7,876 nt of DNA from Burkholderiales bacterium (lineage in GTDB: Bacteria > Pseudomonadota > Gammaproteobacteria > Burkholderiales > Burkholderiaceae_D): the NCBI GenBank assembly GCA_028868455.1, contig JAGWUK010000120.1:1-7876 (forward strand), in the 5' to 3' direction. The position numbers were made by a program, and so were the translations under genes. Numbering within the stretch: position 1 is the first letter of the stretch; every line of letters starts with the position of its first letter. This document shows, piece by piece, positions 5,409-7,876 of the stretch. The notes under the pieces are model-generated. The model was given only the letters and a program-made list of their open reading frames with translations, did not search any database and was not told the DNA's origin.

Positions 5409-6827
5409 TCAGAAATCCATCACCAGTGAAACATGGTACTCACGCCCTGCTTGCGTGTAGGCATCGGTCACGGCAGATGTCGCGGCAACGCCTTGCACAT
5501 CAGACCAGTTCCAGTATTTGCGATTGCTCAGATTACTGATGCCGGCATTGATGCGCAGATTTTTTTGCACGCGCCATTGTCCGGAGAGATCCAGCACCAG
5601 TGCCGATGGAATCGTGAATTGCAACACGCGTGGCGGTGCGGCGGGTTTGGGCAGATACGGGCTGTCGAGATCGCTGGCCATTTTTGCATCCTGATGTCTT
5701 GCATTCAATTGCAGATCCCAATGACTTGTCGAATACTGGATACCGGCGCTGAACTTGGCCGGGTCGATCGCATTCAGCGGCAAGCCGGTGCTGTCGTCAC
5801 TGCCATGTGTTTTGCCGTAAGAAAATGGCGAACTGAGCTGTCCACCGGCGAACTGCCCCCAGATCAGTTTGCCCTTGACTTCAAATCCGCTGATGCTGGC
5901 CTTGTCGATATTCACCGTCTGAAAAATCGCCGGATCGCCGATGATGCCCTTGCCACCCAGCGGTTTTTTATCCACGATGAGGTTGTCATACTTGCCCTTG
6001 AACAGCGCAATATCGAGACTGAGCCTGTCCATCATGGCACGCAGGCCGATTTCAAGGTTACGGCTTTTTTCAGGCTTCAGGTCGGGGTTCGGCAACAGCA
6101 CAGCAGGCACTGTGGCGCTGTCGAAGACACCGTTAATCTGGGTCGCGTTCGGCGCACGGAAACCGCCGGCGACATTGCCGAACAGACTGATTTCCGGTGT
6201 CAGGCGATACAACAGACCGAGCTTCGGTGACACGGCCGAGCCCGACAGCGATTTGGCCGGTGTTGCGGCCGGTGGCGAAAAGCCATCTTGCGTGCGCACG
6301 GCCAGATCGAACCGGTCATAGCGCACGCCCGGCGTGATGATCCATTTGCCAGCAAAGATTTCACTTTGCGCGAATACGGCCTGGCTGGAATCACGCGTAT
6401 CGGGGAAATATTTGCGCGGTACGAAAGATGCATTGCCCGGATCGACACCGTCAAACCAGTTGCTGATGTCGGCGCGGCTGTAGTCAAAACCATAGCTCAG
6501 GCGGTGCGACAAGGCAGGCGAGAGTTTGAAAAGTTTATCGGCCTGAACAGAAAACTGCCAGCTGCGCTCGCCATAGCTGACATCGCGCAGGCGGTCGCCC
6601 AGCGCGTTGCGATGCGTGACGCCGGTTTCACGCGAACTCGCATCCTGATAACTGACCACGGTTTGCAGATGATCGGCATACGCGCTCGCCAATTGATAAG
6701 TGTCCACCAGCGTCATGCGGTTGCGCGTCATGCTCTTGTCTGCATGTTCACCAGTCACGGCAGAGGCGCTGGTCAGCGGCAATTTGGCGCGACTCGATAG
6801 CAGCTCGTATTCCGCATCCTTGTTCAC
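5409..6827 (-). pseudogene. TonB-dependent receptor, C-terminal fragment (frameshifted from 6839-7738)
   Basis: This frame encodes the beta-barrel part of an outer-membrane TonB-dependent receptor. It contains the FRAP box (FRAPNATQING) followed by NPDLKPEKSRNLEIGLR, the FRAP...NPxL arrangement typical of heme/hemoglobin receptors, and ends with alternating strands closing in VSLVMDF, the usual terminal aromatic for barrel assembly. There is no histidine between FRAP and NPDL, where HemR-type receptors carry a heme ligand, so the substrate is uncertain. The first usable start codon (GTG at 6827) is only where the open frame permits one; in-frame sequence continues upstream as KHSLTLEHV, joining the N-terminal fragment. 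It has no signal peptide of its own and so would not be exported if translated alone. The terminator at 5311-5349 follows the stop. Confidence 0.85.
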
Positions 6828-6838
6828 ATGTTCGAGCG

Positions 6839-7738
6839 TCAGGCTATGTTTTGCCCGACACTCGGCGAAAATATCAGCTTGGCCAGCAGCGCGTTACCGC
6901 GGTCGGTTTCCGGATTCGGCGTGGTGCGATCAACATTGGCAACATCGTTTGTTCCCATATTGTGCATGCCGCTGGCGTGATTGCCGGAGACGCTCAGTAA
7001 CCAGCTCCATTGCGGATTGATGCGCCCTGCCAGCGTCGCTGCCAGCGTGGTGCCGTGATTGTCGCCATCGTAGGCGAAAGCGATCTTGCCGCCGAATTGT
7101 TTTTCCGGCTGGCCTTTTGGTTGCAAGAAATCCTGCGGTTCAAAGGTAATGAAATTGACCAGTCCCGCCAGACCATCGGAGCCATACAAGACCGATGCCG
7201 GACCGCGCACGATCTCGACTTGCCTGAGCAGCGTCAGTGCCAGCGTATCGCGTCCGAATGCATTGCTGCCGTTGATATAGCTGCGCGGCAGGCGGATGCC
7301 ATCCACCAGCATCAAAACACGATTACCATCCTGACCACGGATATTGAAACCGGCGTTGTCATCGCGCCCGGTAGGATTGCCGACACCGGTCACGGTAAAG
7401 CGTGCCGGGGCACGTTTTACCGAAACATTCGGCAAGTTTTTTGCCATGTCGTGAATGTCGCTGATCTGCGCGCTTTCCAGTTGCTGGCTGTCGATGATGT
7501 CCATGGACAGCGGCAAATCCTCCAGCAATTGCGCATAGCGCGCGGCGCTGATGACCACGGTTTGCGTCCCCGCGGCGGCCAGTTGCACGATTGCTGGCGC
7601 GGAAGCTGGCGAAGCGGGCGGTGATGCCGTCGTTGGCGAGACCGCCGTCTGCGCCAGTGCCATAGAGCTACAGGCAATACCAATCAGGAAGGAAATTTTT
7701 TTCAGACAAAGTCCGTGGGAGCGCAGTGGATTTTCCAT
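6839..7738 (-). pseudogene. TonB-dependent heme-type receptor, N-terminal fragment (frameshifted)
   Basis: The N-terminal 299 codons of a TonB-dependent outer-membrane receptor. Residues 1-30 form a signal peptide (CLKKISFLIGIACSSMALAQ), a Pro/Ser/Ala linker follows, a TonB box QTVVISA sits at about 59-65, and the plug domain spans about 68-200 (FNIRGQDGNRVLMLVDGIRLP, then VEIVRGPASVLYGSDGLAGLVNF). The first barrel strands follow, up to KLIFSPSVGQ, where the frame shifts and meets TGA at 6839. The next frame continues with KHSLTLEHVNKD; adding one A to the four-A tract at 6849-6852 would restore a single protein of about 776 residues, normal for this family. The gene is therefore either a recent pseudogene or intact with a sequence error. 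The family resembles hemoglobin/heme receptors (HmuR/BhuR type). The ribosome site is weak, with GGA about eight bases before the ATG. Confidence 0.87.
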
Positions 7739-7768
7739 GATGAGTCCGGCGTGATGAATGATGCCACC

Positions 7769-7796
7769 AGTCTAAACATCGTCACTACAGTATCAA
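7769..7796 (-). promoter_or_regulatory. Candidate sigma70 promoter of the TonB receptor
   Basis: On the minus strand TTGATA (7791-7796, five of six to TTGACA) is followed after 16 bases by TAGACT (7769-7774, four of six to TATAAT), about 30 bases before the receptor ATG. I see no recognisable Fur box (GATAATGATAATCATTATC type) in 7739-7876. The rest of that 138-base end contains no supported gene. Confidence 0.35.
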
Positions 7797-7876
7797 TACG
7801 CATTCCGACGTAGCGACTAGTCAGGAAGAACTAGATGCATTTGCGCTAGAACAGACTTTGCTGACATAGAACCCGG

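Noticed and set aside
5433..6230. Plus-strand open frame of 265 codons opposite the receptor barrel
   Set aside because: No recognisable domain, and it overlaps the receptor completely; it is an antisense shadow.
7811..7850. Palindromic GACTAGTC and repeated CTAG near the right end
   Set aside because: Short, and no partner repeat or element boundary is visible; no support for an attachment site or insertion sequence.

Overview
The window looks like chromosomal DNA of a Gram-negative beta-proteobacterium. It encodes an outer-membrane TonB-dependent receptor, a lipoprotein and a b561-type cytochrome, and its base composition is moderately GC-rich. The protein style resembles Burkholderiales, possibly Oxalobacteraceae; that placement is inference. 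Every gene I can support lies on the minus strand, so transcription runs from high to low coordinates.

Right part (about 5409-7876): a TonB-dependent receptor of the heme/hemoglobin-receptor type, with signal peptide, TonB box, plug, FRAP...NPDL barrel box and C-terminal Phe. A one-base deletion in an A-tract near 6849-6852 splits it into two reading frames. A candidate promoter sits upstream, and a strong GC-rich stem-loop terminator (5311-5349) follows its stop.

Middle part (about 3805-5241): a two-gene metal-efflux unit. It has a CsoR/RcnR-family repressor with Cys34-His59-Cys63, followed 12 bases later by an RcnA-type Ni/Co exporter. The exporter carries a large His-rich loop and an inserted soluble domain. 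A perfect 14+14-base palindrome abuts the repressor start and is the obvious operator.

Left part (3601 to beyond base 1): six closely spaced genes that look like one operon. In transcription order they encode a periplasmic PepSY protein, a PAP2 phosphatase, a DUF347 four-repeat membrane protein, a small helical lipoprotein, a second DUF347 protein, and a cytochrome b561 cut by the window edge. Two of the inter-gene spacers hold perfect hairpins. The families are known individually, but I know of no assigned joint function. The set suggests an inner-membrane/periplasmic system, and this is the best candidate for an undescribed system here. Adjacency to a metal-efflux unit makes metal or envelope stress a reasonable but unproven guess.

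No RNA gene, insertion sequence, CRISPR array or origin was seen. No gene-free stretch exceeds about 205 bases.
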